Positions 9,801 to 17,550 of a DNA stretch of 46,696 nt are shown here, piece after piece. The notes under the pieces were generated by a model. It was not told the DNA's origin, made no database searches, and saw only the letters and a program-made list of their open reading frames with translations. Position numbers and translations under genes: made by a program. Where the stretch lies: positions 1-46,696 of the forward strand of contig RECO01000194.1 in NCBI GenBank assembly GCA_007694015.1, written 5' to 3'. Origin of the DNA: Geminicoccaceae bacterium (GTDB taxonomy: Bacteria > Pseudomonadota > Alphaproteobacteria > Geminicoccales > Geminicoccaceae). Positions within the stretch are counted from its first letter, which is position 1, and every line of letters begins with the position of its first letter.

Positions 9801-10328
9801 GTGCTCGATGGTGCGCATGCCGCGCCCGCCGCCGCCCCAGGACGCCTTGAGCATGAGTGGGTAGCCGACCTCGGCGGCGAGGGTGGCGATGTCGGCCGCG
9901 TCGTCCGGCAGGGGTTCGGTTGCCGGGATCACCGGGACGTCTGCCTGCTGGGCGATGTGGCGGGCGGCGACCTTGTTGCCCAGGGCGCGCATGGCGTCGG
10001 GCGAGGGGCCGATGAAAAGGATGCCGGCGGCAGCACAGGCTTCGGCGAATTCGGGGCTTTCGGCCAAGAAGCCGTAGCCGGGGTGGATGGCGCAGACCTC
10101 GGCCTGGCGGGCGATGCGCAGCACGTCGTCGATGTCGAGATAGGCCTCGATCGGCCCCTTGCCGGCGCCCACCTGATAGGCCTCGTCGGCCTTGAAGCGG
10201 TGCAGGGAGAGCTTGTCCTCGGCGGCGTAGACGGCGACGGTGCGGATGCCGAGTTCGGTCGCAGCCCGGAAGACACGAATGGCGATTTCCGAACGATTGG
10301 CGACCAACAGGCGCTGAATGCGACGCAC
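6876..10328 (-). CDS. pyc: Pyruvate carboxylase
   Basis: A biotin enzyme that carboxylates pyruvate to oxaloacetate to refill the TCA cycle. The 1150-residue chain holds all domains of the single-chain form. The N-terminal biotin carboxylase/ATP-grasp domain (about 1-450) has KASWGGGGRGMR and EVNPRIQVEHTVTEE. The carboxyltransferase domain contains DTTMRDAHQSLLATRMR and FHTHDTSG. The C-terminal biotinyl domain has EAMKMET, with the biotinylated Lys near 1113. I chose the internal GTG preceded by AAGGAGG at eight bases; a GTG 39 bases upstream is the alternative. It lies 42 bases after puuD on the same strand and may share its transcript. Confidence 0.96.
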   Translation of the reverse strand: MRRIQRLLVANRSEIAIRVFRAATELGIRTVAVYAAEDKLSLHRFKADEAYQVGAGKGPIEAYLDIDDVLRIARQAEVCAIHPGYGFLAESPEFAEACAAAGILFIGPSPDAMRALGNKVAARHIAQQADVPVIPATEPLPDDAADIATLAAEVGYPLMLKASWGGGGRGMRTIEHAGELVEAVRSAKREAKAAFGKDEVYLEKLIRRARHVEVQILGDQHGNLVHLFERDCTIQRRNQKIIERAPAPYVDAATRQQLGEAALAIGNAVAYYGAGTVEFLMDAESGDFYFIEVNPRIQVEHTVTEEVTGLDIVKAQIKIAEGQRIGHLDETGIPPQAQIQLSGHALQCRITTEDPENNFIPDYGRITAYRGAMGFGIRVDGGTAYSGAVVTRFYDALLEKVTAWAPSPEEVIDRMLRALVEYRIRGVATNLTFLETVLRHPTFRAASYTTRFIDETKALFEVAQPQDRATRLLTYIADVTVNGQPDLRDRPRPAPTLRQPVPPRFEHKPAPGTRQKLEELGAVGFAKWMQAEQRVLVTDTTMRDAHQSLLATRMRSYDLVAVADAYARGLPQLLSLECWGGATFDVAMRFLFEDPWERLADIRARVPNVLTQMLLRGANGVGYTNYPDNVVEAFIDEAAAAGMDLFRIFDCLNWVENMRVAIDAVGATGKLVEGAICYTGDIDDPDRAKYSLRYYVGLAKELEAAGCHILGLKDMAGLLKPAAATKLIGALKDAVDLPIHFHTHDTSGIAAATILAAVDAGVDAIDAAMDAMSGTTSQACLGSLVEALRHGERDTGLDPKAIREISFYWEAVRAHYRAFESDLLSGASEVYLHEMPGGQFTNLRAQARSMGLEERWHEVARAYREANDLFGDIVKVTPSSKVVGDLALMMVSQNLTGADILDPAKEVAFPASVIEMLKGDLGQPPGGWPEALQKKALGETAPITVRPASLLPATDLAAERTKAEAACGRALSEREFQSYLMYPKVFTDYARIQSDYGPVSSLPTPVFHYGMEPGQEIAVDIERGKTLVILLTAVGQTRDDGKVEVFFELNGQPRMIAVPNRGVQATRPAARKVEPNNPAHIGAPMPGIVASIAVSEGQTVQAGDVLLTLEAMKMETSLRAPHQGKVTELCVEPHAQVDAKDLLVVVEPAG

Positions 10329-10370
10329 GGGGCTGACCTCCTTCGGCTCGTCAGCGCATTGCAGCACGCG

Positions 10371-11606
10371 TCAGTCGCCTTGGCGAGCCCAAGCGCCATG
10401 GTACCACCTGACGATCAGCGCCCGCTCAGCCGGCTCCATCAGGGCGAAGCGCGCCGGCGGCATGGCGTCGGTGCGGCCGGCATGGAGGTAGATTTGCCGG
10501 GCGTGCGCCGCGGTCTGCGCTGCGGTCTCGAGCACGACGCCCTTGGGGGCGCTTGCCATGTTCGGCCAAAAGGGCCGCGTGGCGTGGCACATGGCACAAT
10601 GCTGCTGGACCAGGTCGTGCACCGCCTCGAACTCGGGTGCGGCGGCCAAGCGCGCCTGCTGCGGCGAGAGCGGCAGGGCCTGGGCCTCGCCGTCGGGCCT
10701 GCCCTGCACCGACAGCCAGATGATGGCCGCGAACAAAGCGGCGGTGACGCCCCAGGTCCACCAGGGATGCCCTTTCCCGGCGTGCATGGTGTTGAAGAAG
10801 TGGCGGATGCTGACGCCCGTGAGGAACACCAAAGCCGCGATCACCCAGGCGTACTCGGCCTGAAACGCCAAGGGGTTGTGCATCGACAACATCAAGAACA
10901 GCACCGGCAGCGTCAGGTAGTTGTTGTGGGTGGAGCGCTGCTTGGCGGTCTTGCCCAGCCTGGGATCGGGGCTGCGGCCGGCCTTGAGATCGGCCACCAC
11001 GATCTTCTGGTTGGGAATGATGCACAAAAAGACGTTGGCCGACATGATCGTCGCGGTGAAGGCGCCGAGGTGGAGAAAGGCGGCGCGGCCGGAAAAGACC
11101 ATCGAATAGGCAAAGGCCATGACCACGATCAGGGCGAACAAGGCCAGCATCAGGCCCGTGTCGCTGTCGGCCACCCGGCTCTTGCAGAGCGCATCGTAGA
11201 CCAGCCAGCCGAATGCCAAGGATGCGACCGACAGCGCGATCGCCAGGGGTGTTGCCAGGTCGAGCACGCCCGGATCGATCAAATAAAGATCGGCGCTGAC
11301 GTAATAAATCAAGACGAGCAGCACGAAACCCGACAGCCACGTGCTGTAGGCCTCCCATTTGAACCAGGTCAGATGCTCGGGTAAGTTGGGTGGCGCCACG
11401 TTGTATTTCTGAATGTGGTAGAAGCCGCCGCCGTGGACTTGCCACTCCTCGCCGGATACACCCTCCGGCAACGGCCCCTGCCGGCGCAGGCCGAGGTCGA
11501 GGGCGATGAAATAGAAGGACGAGCCGATCCAGGCGATGGCCGTGATCACGTGCAGCCAACGCACCCCGAAGGTGAGCCACTCATAGAGAACGGCCGTTTC
11601 CAGCAT
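10371..11606 (-). CDS. puuD: Membrane urate hydroxylase PuuD with cytochrome c domain
   Basis: PuuD-type urate oxidases convert urate to 5-hydroxyisourate and pass electrons to a cytochrome c rather than making H2O2. The 411-residue protein has about eight predicted membrane segments; the first contains WLHVITAIAWIGSSFYFIAL. A short C-terminal cytochrome c domain follows, with CAMCH at 337-341 and a likely axial Met in MPPA near 382. The start ATG has GGGGAGC upstream, while a long upstream frame has no similarity. No other purine or ureide genes lie nearby, and the divergent neighbour is a sugar-acid-type dehydratase, so the pathway context is unclear. Confidence 0.9.
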   Translation of the reverse strand: MLETAVLYEWLTFGVRWLHVITAIAWIGSSFYFIALDLGLRRQGPLPEGVSGEEWQVHGGGFYHIQKYNVAPPNLPEHLTWFKWEAYSTWLSGFVLLVLIYYVSADLYLIDPGVLDLATPLAIALSVASLAFGWLVYDALCKSRVADSDTGLMLALFALIVVMAFAYSMVFSGRAAFLHLGAFTATIMSANVFLCIIPNQKIVVADLKAGRSPDPRLGKTAKQRSTHNNYLTLPVLFLMLSMHNPLAFQAEYAWVIAALVFLTGVSIRHFFNTMHAGKGHPWWTWGVTAALFAAIIWLSVQGRPDGEAQALPLSPQQARLAAAPEFEAVHDLVQQHCAMCHATRPFWPNMASAPKGVVLETAAQTAAHARQIYLHAGRTDAMPPARFALMEPAERALIVRWYHGAWARQGD

Positions 11607-11619
11607 GGTCGAACGCTCC

Positions 11620-11635
11620 CCTCGGCCGGCCGAGG
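11620..11635. promoter_or_regulatory. 16-bp perfect palindrome in the puuD/dehydratase divergent region
   Basis: CCTCGGCC/GGCCGAGG is a perfect palindrome located just upstream of the puuD Shine-Dalgarno region, inside the 138-bp divergent spacer. It is a candidate operator. In GC-rich DNA such palindromes can also occur by chance, and no cognate regulator is encoded nearby. Confidence 0.3.
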
Positions 11636-11744
11636 CCCCTCGCCTCCGCCTTCGCAATGCAGTAAACGCGCCATACCGAGCAAAAAACGGCGCCATCCGG
11701 CCAGGAGCAAGCGGCCAATGGTGCACATCACAGGGAGGCCGGGG

Positions 11745-13463
11745 ATGGCACGAGGGTTGAAGGGTGGGCTGACGGATTACGGCGATGCGGGCTTTGCCGC
11801 CTATCTGCGCCGCTCGTTCGCTTCGTCGATGGGCTATTCCCGGGCGATGCTGGAGAAGCCCGTGATCGGCATCGCCTACACGCCGTCCGGCTTCAACAAT
11901 TGCCACCGGCACTTCCCGGAGCTGTTGGAGGCGGTGAAGCGCGGCGTCTTGGCGGCCGGCGGGCTGCCGCTCGAGTTTCCCACCATCTCGCTCGGCGAAT
12001 CCTTCACCAGCCCGACCACGCTGAAGTTCAGAAACCTGATGGCGATGGACACCGAGGAGATGATCCGCGCCCAGCCAATGGACGCGGTCGTGCTCATGGG
12101 CGGCTGCGACAAGACCGTGCCGGCGCAGCTGATGGGCGCCATCTCCGCTGACAAGCCGGCGGTAATGCTGTTGGCGGGGCCGATGCTCGGCGGCTCGCTC
12201 GACGGCGAGCGCCTGGGTGCATGCACCGACTGCCGGCGCTTTTGGGCGCGGTTTCGCGCGGGCGACATCGACCAGCCGACCATTGACCGGGTCGAGGGCC
12301 AGCTCGCCGTCACCGCCGGCACCTGTGCCGTGATGGGCACCGCCTCCACCATGGCGTGCCTCACCGAAGCCATGGGCCTTTGCCTCCCCGGCACCGCCGC
12401 CATCCCCGCCGTCCACGCCGACCGCCTGCGTGCCGGCGAGGCCACGGGCGAGCTGGCGGTGCGCATCGCCGGCCGCGACGACCGCCGGCCGAGCGCCTTT
12501 CTGACGGCCAAGAGCCTGGAAAACGCCCTCACCGTGCTGCTGGCGCTCGGCGGCTCGACCAACGCCGTCCTGCACCTGACGGCTATTGCCGGCCGCATGG
12601 GTTTCGACCTCGATTTGCACCGCCTGAACGAGCTGAGCGAGCGCACGCCGGTCCTGGTCAACCTCAAGCCCACCGGCACCCACTACATGGAGGATTTCCA
12701 CCGCGCTGGCGGCCTCGGCGGGGTCTTGCGCGAACTCGAAGACCTGTTGCATCGGGATGCAGCGGGCGTCACCGGCGAGACCCTGGGCGAACGGCTCGCG
12801 GCCGAGCGGGGGGCCTGGGTCGACCGTGGCGTGATCGCCGCCCGCACGACGCCGATCGATCCGGTCGGCGGGCTGGTCGCCGTGTTCGGCTCCCTGGCCC
12901 CGAACGGCGCCATCGTGAAGCGTTCCGCCGCCGAGGCGCGGCTGTTGGAGCACACCGGCCGGGCGGTGGTGTTCACCTCGCTCGCCGACATGGCCGAGCG
13001 CATCGACGACCCGGCGCTCGAGGTCACCGCCGACGACGTGCTGGTGTTGCAGAACGCTGGCCCGACCAGTGCGGCGGCGATGCCCGAGGCGGGCTATCTG
13101 CCGATCCCGAAGCAGCTCGGGTCGAAGGGCGTGAAGGACATGCTGCGCATCTCGGACGCGCGCATGAGCGGCACGGCCTATGGCGCCATCGTCCTGCACG
13201 TCGCCCCCGATGCGGCCTCGGGCGGCCCCTTGGCGCTGGTGCGCACGGGCGACCGCATCCACCTCAGCGTGAAGGAGCGGCGGCTCGATCTTCTGGTCGA
13301 CGAGGCGGCCTTGGCCGGGCGTCGCCAGGAGCTCGAGCCCGCGGCCACGGCACCTGAGCGCGGCTATGCCCGGCTCTACGCCGAACACATCCTCCAGGCC
13401 GATCGCGGCTGCGATTTCGACTTCCTGCAGCCAACGGCCCGCACCCCCCTTGCCGGCGACTGA
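11745..13463 (+). CDS. IlvD/Edd-family dehydratase, sugar-acid type likely
   Basis: Family members remove water from dihydroxy acids using an Fe-S cluster and Mg2+. The 572-residue protein has cysteines in the family's three cluster motifs: Cys53 (NNCHRHFPEL), Cys121 (GGCDKT) and Cys194 (AGTCAVMGTASTM). It also has LALGGSTNAVLHL and KDMLRISDARMSGTAYGA. The three-cysteine pattern with HYMEDFHRAGG fits the [2Fe-2S] aldonate dehydratases (arabonate/xylonate type) at least as well as IlvD of branched-chain amino-acid synthesis. The substrate cannot be fixed from sequence alone. ATG 11745 has GGGAGG six bases upstream; an in-frame ATG at 11718 is less well supported. It is divergent from puuD. Confidence 0.88.
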   Translation: MARGLKGGLTDYGDAGFAAYLRRSFASSMGYSRAMLEKPVIGIAYTPSGFNNCHRHFPELLEAVKRGVLAAGGLPLEFPTISLGESFTSPTTLKFRNLMAMDTEEMIRAQPMDAVVLMGGCDKTVPAQLMGAISADKPAVMLLAGPMLGGSLDGERLGACTDCRRFWARFRAGDIDQPTIDRVEGQLAVTAGTCAVMGTASTMACLTEAMGLCLPGTAAIPAVHADRLRAGEATGELAVRIAGRDDRRPSAFLTAKSLENALTVLLALGGSTNAVLHLTAIAGRMGFDLDLHRLNELSERTPVLVNLKPTGTHYMEDFHRAGGLGGVLRELEDLLHRDAAGVTGETLGERLAAERGAWVDRGVIAARTTPIDPVGGLVAVFGSLAPNGAIVKRSAAEARLLEHTGRAVVFTSLADMAERIDDPALEVTADDVLVLQNAGPTSAAAMPEAGYLPIPKQLGSKGVKDMLRISDARMSGTAYGAIVLHVAPDAASGGPLALVRTGDRIHLSVKERRLDLLVDEAALAGRRQELEPAATAPERGYARLYAEHILQADRGCDFDFLQPTARTPLAGD

Positions 13464-13520
13464 TCCAGGCGCGATAGCACCGCGTAAAGCAGGTATCCGA
13501 TACTGGGACGAGGTTTGATC

Positions 13521-14204
13521 ATGCTGTCGATGGATCGTCGACGTTTCGTGGCTGGCGCGGCCGCAGCCGGTGTGTTGCTGCCGCAGGCGGCGCGTGCCGA
13601 AAGCGGTCTTTTGGCGTTCGACGTCAGCCGCAACGGCTCCAAGATCGGAACGCACACCATCCGGTTGCGCCAGGACGGTGACCGGGTCGAGACCGACATC
13701 GCAATCGACCTCGAGGTGCGGCTCGCCTTCATCACCGCCTATCGCTACACCCACCGCAATCACGAGGTGTACGTGGCCGACCGCCTGGTCTCGATGCAGA
13801 GCTGGACCGACGACAACGGCACCCGCTACGAGGTCGATGCGCGCAACCAGGGCGACCGGCTGGTGGTGACCGGCACCGACGGCACGAAGGAGCTGCCGGC
13901 GGGGATCCTGCCGACCACCTATTGGAAGCCGCGGATGGTGCAGGACGGCGCGTGGATCAACACCCAGCACGGCCGGCTCGTCGAGGGCCGCTCGGAGTTG
14001 GTGGGCGAGGAGCTGGTCGAGGTCGGCAGCCAGGTGGTGCCGTCGGAGCACTGGGCGATCCGGGGCGACGTCAACCTCGACCTCTGGTACGGCGACATCG
14101 GCTGGACTCAGCTCGCCTTCACCATCCGCGGCGACAACCACATCCGCTACACCCGCCGTCCCGAAAGCGACGTCGCCTCGCTGCCGCAAGCCGTCAGGGC
14201 GTGA
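13521..14204 (+). CDS. DUF6134-like protein with Tat-type signal
   Basis: A 227-residue protein of unknown function that I assign from memory to DUF6134. The N-terminus MDRRRFVAGAAAAGVLLP followed by QAARAES looks like a twin-arginine signal peptide with cleavage after ARA. The rest is beta-rich with repeated short strands (GSKIGTHTIRLRQDGDRVET, RYTHRNHEVYVADRL). ATG 13521 has ACGAGG seven bases upstream; the TTG at 13515 is less likely. Its stop overlaps the photolyase start as GTGA, so its role is probably linked to that operon. Confidence 0.75.
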   Translation: MLSMDRRRFVAGAAAAGVLLPQAARAESGLLAFDVSRNGSKIGTHTIRLRQDGDRVETDIAIDLEVRLAFITAYRYTHRNHEVYVADRLVSMQSWTDDNGTRYEVDARNQGDRLVVTGTDGTKELPAGILPTTYWKPRMVQDGAWINTQHGRLVEGRSELVGEELVEVGSQVVPSEHWAIRGDVNLDLWYGDIGWTQLAFTIRGDNHIRYTRRPESDVASLPQAVRA

Positions 14205-15751
14205 GCGGAACGCTCCGCCTCGTCCTGGGCGACCAGCTCGACCACGATCTCCAGAGCCTCCAAGACCTCGATCCGGCCACCGATCGGGTCTTGCTCGCCG
14301 AGGTCGCGGACGAGGCGACCTATGTCCGCCACCACCCGAAGAAAATCGCGTTCCTGTTCAGCGCGATGCGGCATTTCGCGGCCGAACTCGCGGCCAAGGG
14401 CGTGCCGGTCGACTACGTCCAGCTCGACGACCCAGCGAATACGGGAAGCTTCACCGGCGAGGTGAAGCGCGCGCTCGAGCGCCACGGGCTCGGCCGGATC
14501 GTCGTGACGGAGCCCGGCGAATGGCGTGTTCGGCAGATGCTGGACGGCTGGGCCGAGGCCTTCGGGGTCGCCGTCGAGGTCCGCGCCGACGACCGCTTCG
14601 TGTGTTCGCTCGCCGACTTCGAGCGCTGGGCGGACGGGCGCAAGCAGCTACGCATGGAGTGGTTCTACCGCGCGATGCGCAAGCGCACGGGCCTCTTGCT
14701 GACGGCCGCGGGCGAGCCCGAGGGTGGGCATTGGAACTACGACGCCGACAACCGCAAACCCCCGAAGGCGGGCCTCGACAGCCCCGGCCCGTTGCGTTTT
14801 GCCCCCGATGCCGTCACCGCCGAGGTCCTGGACCTCGTCCGCCGCCGCTTCGCCGACCACTTCGGCGACCTGGAGCCCTTCTGGTTCGCCGTCACCAAGG
14901 AGCAGGCGCTGGCCGCCCTCGACCACTTCATCGCCCACGCCCTGCCCCGGTTCGGCGACTACCAGGACGCCATGGTCGACGGCGAGGACTGGCTGTTCCA
15001 CTCCGCCCTGTCGCAATACCTGAATTCGGGCCTCTTGCGGCCGCTCGAGGTCTGCCAAGCGGCCGAGGCCGCCTACCGCTGCGGCCACGCCCCCTTGAAC
15101 GCCGTCGAAGGCTTCATCCGCCAGATCATCGGCTGGCGCGAATACGTTCGCGGCGTCTATTGGCGGTTCATGCCGGACTATGGCCAGCGCAACCACCTGA
15201 ACGCCCAGCGCCCGCTGCCGCCCTTCTACTGGACCGGCGCGACGGCCATGAACTGCCTCGCCAAGGTGGTCGACCAGACCAAGCGCGAGGCGCATTCGCA
15301 CCACATCCAGCGGCTGATGGTCACGGGGAACTTCGCCCTGCTCGCCGGCATTGAACCGAAGGCGGTGTGCGACTGGTACCTTGCCGTCTACGCCGACGCC
15401 TACGAGTGGGTGGAGCTGCCCAACACCCTCGGCATGGCGCTCTACGGCGACGGCGGCGTGATGGGCTCCAAGCCCTATGCCGCGAGTGGCGCCTACATCG
15501 ACCGCATGTCCAATTTCTGCTCGTCCTGCCGCTTCGACGTGAAGAAGAAACAAGGCCCCGATGCCTGCCCGTTCAACTATCTTTATTGGAACTTCATGCT
15601 GGAGAACCACGACACACTGCGAAACAACCCGCGAATGCAGCCCATCTTGCGCACGCTCGACAAGATGAGCGACGAGAAACGGACCGCAGCACGGGACGAC
15701 AGCCGCCGGTTTCTGGCCAAGCTGGAAAAGGAGACGCGCGATGCCGCGTGA
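14201..15751 (+). CDS. phrB: Fe-S cluster (6-4) photolyase, PhrB type
   Basis: This flavoprotein repairs UV (6-4) photoproducts using light. The 516-residue protein matches the prokaryotic FeS-BCP class. Four cysteines (Cys352, Cys440, Cys443, Cys456) keep the ligand spacing I recall for Agrobacterium PhrB. REAHSHHIQRLMVTGNFALL contains the conserved active-site His region, and ANT/DWYLAVYADAYEWVELPN supports FAD binding. The N-terminus LRLVLGDQLDHDLQSL is the antenna-binding Rossmann domain. The GTG start overlaps the upstream gene as GTGA, and the end overlaps the SDR gene by 11 bp. It is part of a four-gene overlapping operon. Confidence 0.93.
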   Translation: MSGTLRLVLGDQLDHDLQSLQDLDPATDRVLLAEVADEATYVRHHPKKIAFLFSAMRHFAAELAAKGVPVDYVQLDDPANTGSFTGEVKRALERHGLGRIVVTEPGEWRVRQMLDGWAEAFGVAVEVRADDRFVCSLADFERWADGRKQLRMEWFYRAMRKRTGLLLTAAGEPEGGHWNYDADNRKPPKAGLDSPGPLRFAPDAVTAEVLDLVRRRFADHFGDLEPFWFAVTKEQALAALDHFIAHALPRFGDYQDAMVDGEDWLFHSALSQYLNSGLLRPLEVCQAAEAAYRCGHAPLNAVEGFIRQIIGWREYVRGVYWRFMPDYGQRNHLNAQRPLPPFYWTGATAMNCLAKVVDQTKREAHSHHIQRLMVTGNFALLAGIEPKAVCDWYLAVYADAYEWVELPNTLGMALYGDGGVMGSKPYAASGAYIDRMSNFCSSCRFDVKKKQGPDACPFNYLYWNFMLENHDTLRNNPRMQPILRTLDKMSDEKRTAARDDSRRFLAKLEKETRDAA

Positions 15752-16484
15752 GGTGATTTGGATCACCGGCGCGTCGGCCGGGATCGGCAAGGCGATCGCC
15801 CTTGCCTACGCCGCCGAGGGGGCCTTGGTCGCGGCCACCGCCCGCCCGAGCGAGCGGCTGGACGAGGTGGCAGAGCACCCGAACGTCACCGCCTTTGCGG
15901 GCGACATCACCGACGGCCCCGCGATGCACGAGGTTGTGCGTCGGATCGAGGCCGAATTGGGTCCGATCGACCGCGCCATCCTCAATGCCGGCACCCACCA
16001 ACCCGTGAAGGCCGAGGACTTCAAGGCCGCCGAGCTCGAACGGCTCCTCACCATCAACGTCATGGGCACGGCCCACTGCCTCGAAGCCGTCCTGCAACCG
16101 ATGCTCGGCCGCCGCGGCGGCCAGATCGCCGTGGTCTCGTCGGTTGCGGGCTATACGGGCCTGCCGACTTCCGCCTATTACGGCGCCACCAAAGCCGCCC
16201 TCTTCAACATGTGCGAGGCGCTCAAGTTCGACCTCGACAAGGCCGGCGTCGACATGCGGGTCATCGCCCCCGGCTTCGTGCGCACCCCCCTGACCGACAA
16301 GAACGAGTTTTCCATGCCGTTTTTGATGGAACCGGAAGCCGCCGCGCAACGCGTGGTCAAGGGCCTGAAGGGCAAGCAATTCGAGGTCACCTTCCCCCGC
16401 CGCTTCAGCTGCATCTTGAAGGTGCTGCGCATCCTGCCCTACGCCGCCTATTTCGCCCTGGTCCGCCGCACGGTGAAGACATGA
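15741..16484 (+). CDS. Short-chain dehydrogenase/reductase
   Basis: A 247-residue NAD(P)-dependent oxidoreductase of the classical SDR fold. It has the cofactor motif TGASAGIGK (9-17), NAG at 82-84, and the catalytic set Ser134, Tyr147 and Lys151 (YGATK). The substrate is unknown. The C-terminal segment FSCILKVLRILPYAAYFAL is hydrophobic and may attach the protein to membrane, which would fit a lipid substrate (inference). It overlaps both the photolyase and the NTF2-like gene. In other proteobacteria I recall relatives beside photolyase and fatty-acid-modifying genes in light or singlet-oxygen responses. Confidence 0.88.
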   Translation: MPREVIWITGASAGIGKAIALAYAAEGALVAATARPSERLDEVAEHPNVTAFAGDITDGPAMHEVVRRIEAELGPIDRAILNAGTHQPVKAEDFKAAELERLLTINVMGTAHCLEAVLQPMLGRRGGQIAVVSSVAGYTGLPTSAYYGATKAALFNMCEALKFDLDKAGVDMRVIAPGFVRTPLTDKNEFSMPFLMEPEAAAQRVVKGLKGKQFEVTFPRRFSCILKVLRILPYAAYFALVRRTVKT

Positions 16485-16915
16485 GCCAGGGTCTCGATCA
16501 TTACGTCGCGGTCCTGAATGCGACCAACGGTGCCAACATCGACCGACTCGTCGCCTGCTTCAGCGACGACGCGCGCTTTCGCGATCCGTTCAGCGACGTG
16601 CGCGGCAAGGCCAAAATCCGCCGCGTGTTCGAAAAGACCTACGACGACGTCGACGACGTCGTCTTCCAGGTCACCGACCAAGCCTCGGGCCAGGACGCCC
16701 ACTACCTCCGCTGGACCTTCACCTGCCTGCCCAAGGGCTTCCTCCGCCGCCAAGGCCCCCTGGTCATCCACGGCATGGCCGAAATCCACCTGAACGACAC
16801 GGGCCTCGTCACCGCCCATCTCGACTACTGGGACCCAGCGCCCGGCCTTTATCAGCGGATCCCGATTCTCGGTTTGGCCTTGCGGAAGCTGCGGCGGCAG
16901 ATCGGCGTACGCTGA
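16481..16915 (+). CDS. NTF2-like (SnoaL-type) protein
   Basis: A 144-residue single-domain protein of the cone-shaped NTF2-like fold, with the motif ARFRDPFSDVRG and a late segment GLVTAHLDYWDPAPGLYQ. Such proteins bind or convert small hydrophobic ligands, but the fold alone does not show the reaction. The ATG overlaps the SDR stop as ATGA, so the two are probably made together and may act on the same compound. It is the last gene of the operon; the next gene is convergent. Confidence 0.85.
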   Translation: MSQGLDHYVAVLNATNGANIDRLVACFSDDARFRDPFSDVRGKAKIRRVFEKTYDDVDDVVFQVTDQASGQDAHYLRWTFTCLPKGFLRRQGPLVIHGMAEIHLNDTGLVTAHLDYWDPAPGLYQRIPILGLALRKLRRQIGVR

Positions 16916-16981
16916 TCGAGCCCGCCAAGCCGAGAAACCAGGCAGCCACGGGGTTGTTTCACCCCCTTGCCATTGCGCCGC

Positions 16982-17239
16982 TCAGGAGACGCGTGGCAGG
17001 GTTTCGCGGGTGATCCGGCTCCTTCGGCCAGCACCGTTGCCGGCTTTGATTTTGCGCACCGGTTCGGTGTCGCGGATCGAGGGCTCCGGCTGGTAGCTGC
17101 CCTCGTCTTCGGCGAGGCCGCCGAGAACGAGGCGTTCGGCGTCGAGCCAGTTGTCGATGTCGCTCAAATGCGCTCGCGCGGGGTCCTCCGAAAGCTCGAA
17201 GGCCCGCTGGCGGATGCGTTCTTCCGTTATGGAGTCCAT
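16982..17239 (-). CDS. Small DUF2934-like protein
   Basis: An 85-residue protein of unknown function. The N-terminal half (EERIRQRAFELSEDP, followed by NWLDAERLVLGG) matches the short helical DUF2934 pattern of a helix, an acidic turn and a W-x-x-AE motif. The C-terminal half is basic and Ser/Arg-rich and could touch nucleic acid (inference). ATG 17239 has GGAG seven bases upstream; a GTG two codons earlier is possible. It is divergent from rpsB and convergent with the photolyase operon. Confidence 0.6.
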   Translation of the reverse strand: MDSITEERIRQRAFELSEDPARAHLSDIDNWLDAERLVLGGLAEDEGSYQPEPSIRDTEPVRKIKAGNGAGRRSRITRETLPRVS

Positions 17240-17324
17240 GGTCACGCTCCGTAGCTACCGCGCCGCTGCACGGCGTCCCTCTTTTGGTTAATTGCATCAA
17301 ATGTTATTCGCCTGTTGCGCGCAA

Positions 17325-17330
17325 TTGACA
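17325..17330 (+). promoter_or_regulatory. Candidate -35 element for the rpsB operon
   Basis: A perfect TTGACA lies in the only AT-rich part of the 305-bp DUF2934/rpsB spacer. The expected -10 position about 17 bases on (CGACCG) is a poor match, so the promoter is tentative. If used, it gives an rpsB leader of roughly 190-200 nt. Confidence 0.3.
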
Positions 17331-17550
17331 AGACGCTTCGTCGCACCCGACCGCGCCATCGGCCAAAGTGCGAGGCGCGCCCCGGAGCCGCTTGGCCGCT
17401 CGAGGCCAACGCTTGCTTTTCGGGCCGAGTTCCCCTAAAGCCGCGGCATCTCTCACGCGGGTCGCGTGGCCTTCCGGCCACATCCGGTGCGCCGATCCTT
17501 GGGTTCGGCGCTCAGACCCGCGGCGGCTCAACCGGACTTGGAAGCGTTCG
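17331..17550 (+). other. Long non-coding leader upstream of rpsB
   Basis: I see no convincing gene here. The only frame into rpsB has unusual composition compared with S2 and lacks a family N-terminus. It contains a perfect six-bp hairpin GTGGCC-TTCC-GGCCAC (17466-17481). A wider GGCCAA...TTGGCC pairing is also possible. A structured leader controlled by S2 is possible but not shown by sequence alone. Confidence 0.35.

Noticed and set aside
6759-11384. 1541-codon plus-strand open frame opposite pyc and puuD
   Set aside because: Antisense shadow of two well-supported genes; long stop-free antisense frames are expected at this GC content.
11607-14189. Upstream extension of puuD by more than 860 codons
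   Set aside because: It runs antisense through the dehydratase and DUF6134 genes. PuuD similarity begins only at the ATG at 11606, which has its own Shine-Dalgarno sequence.
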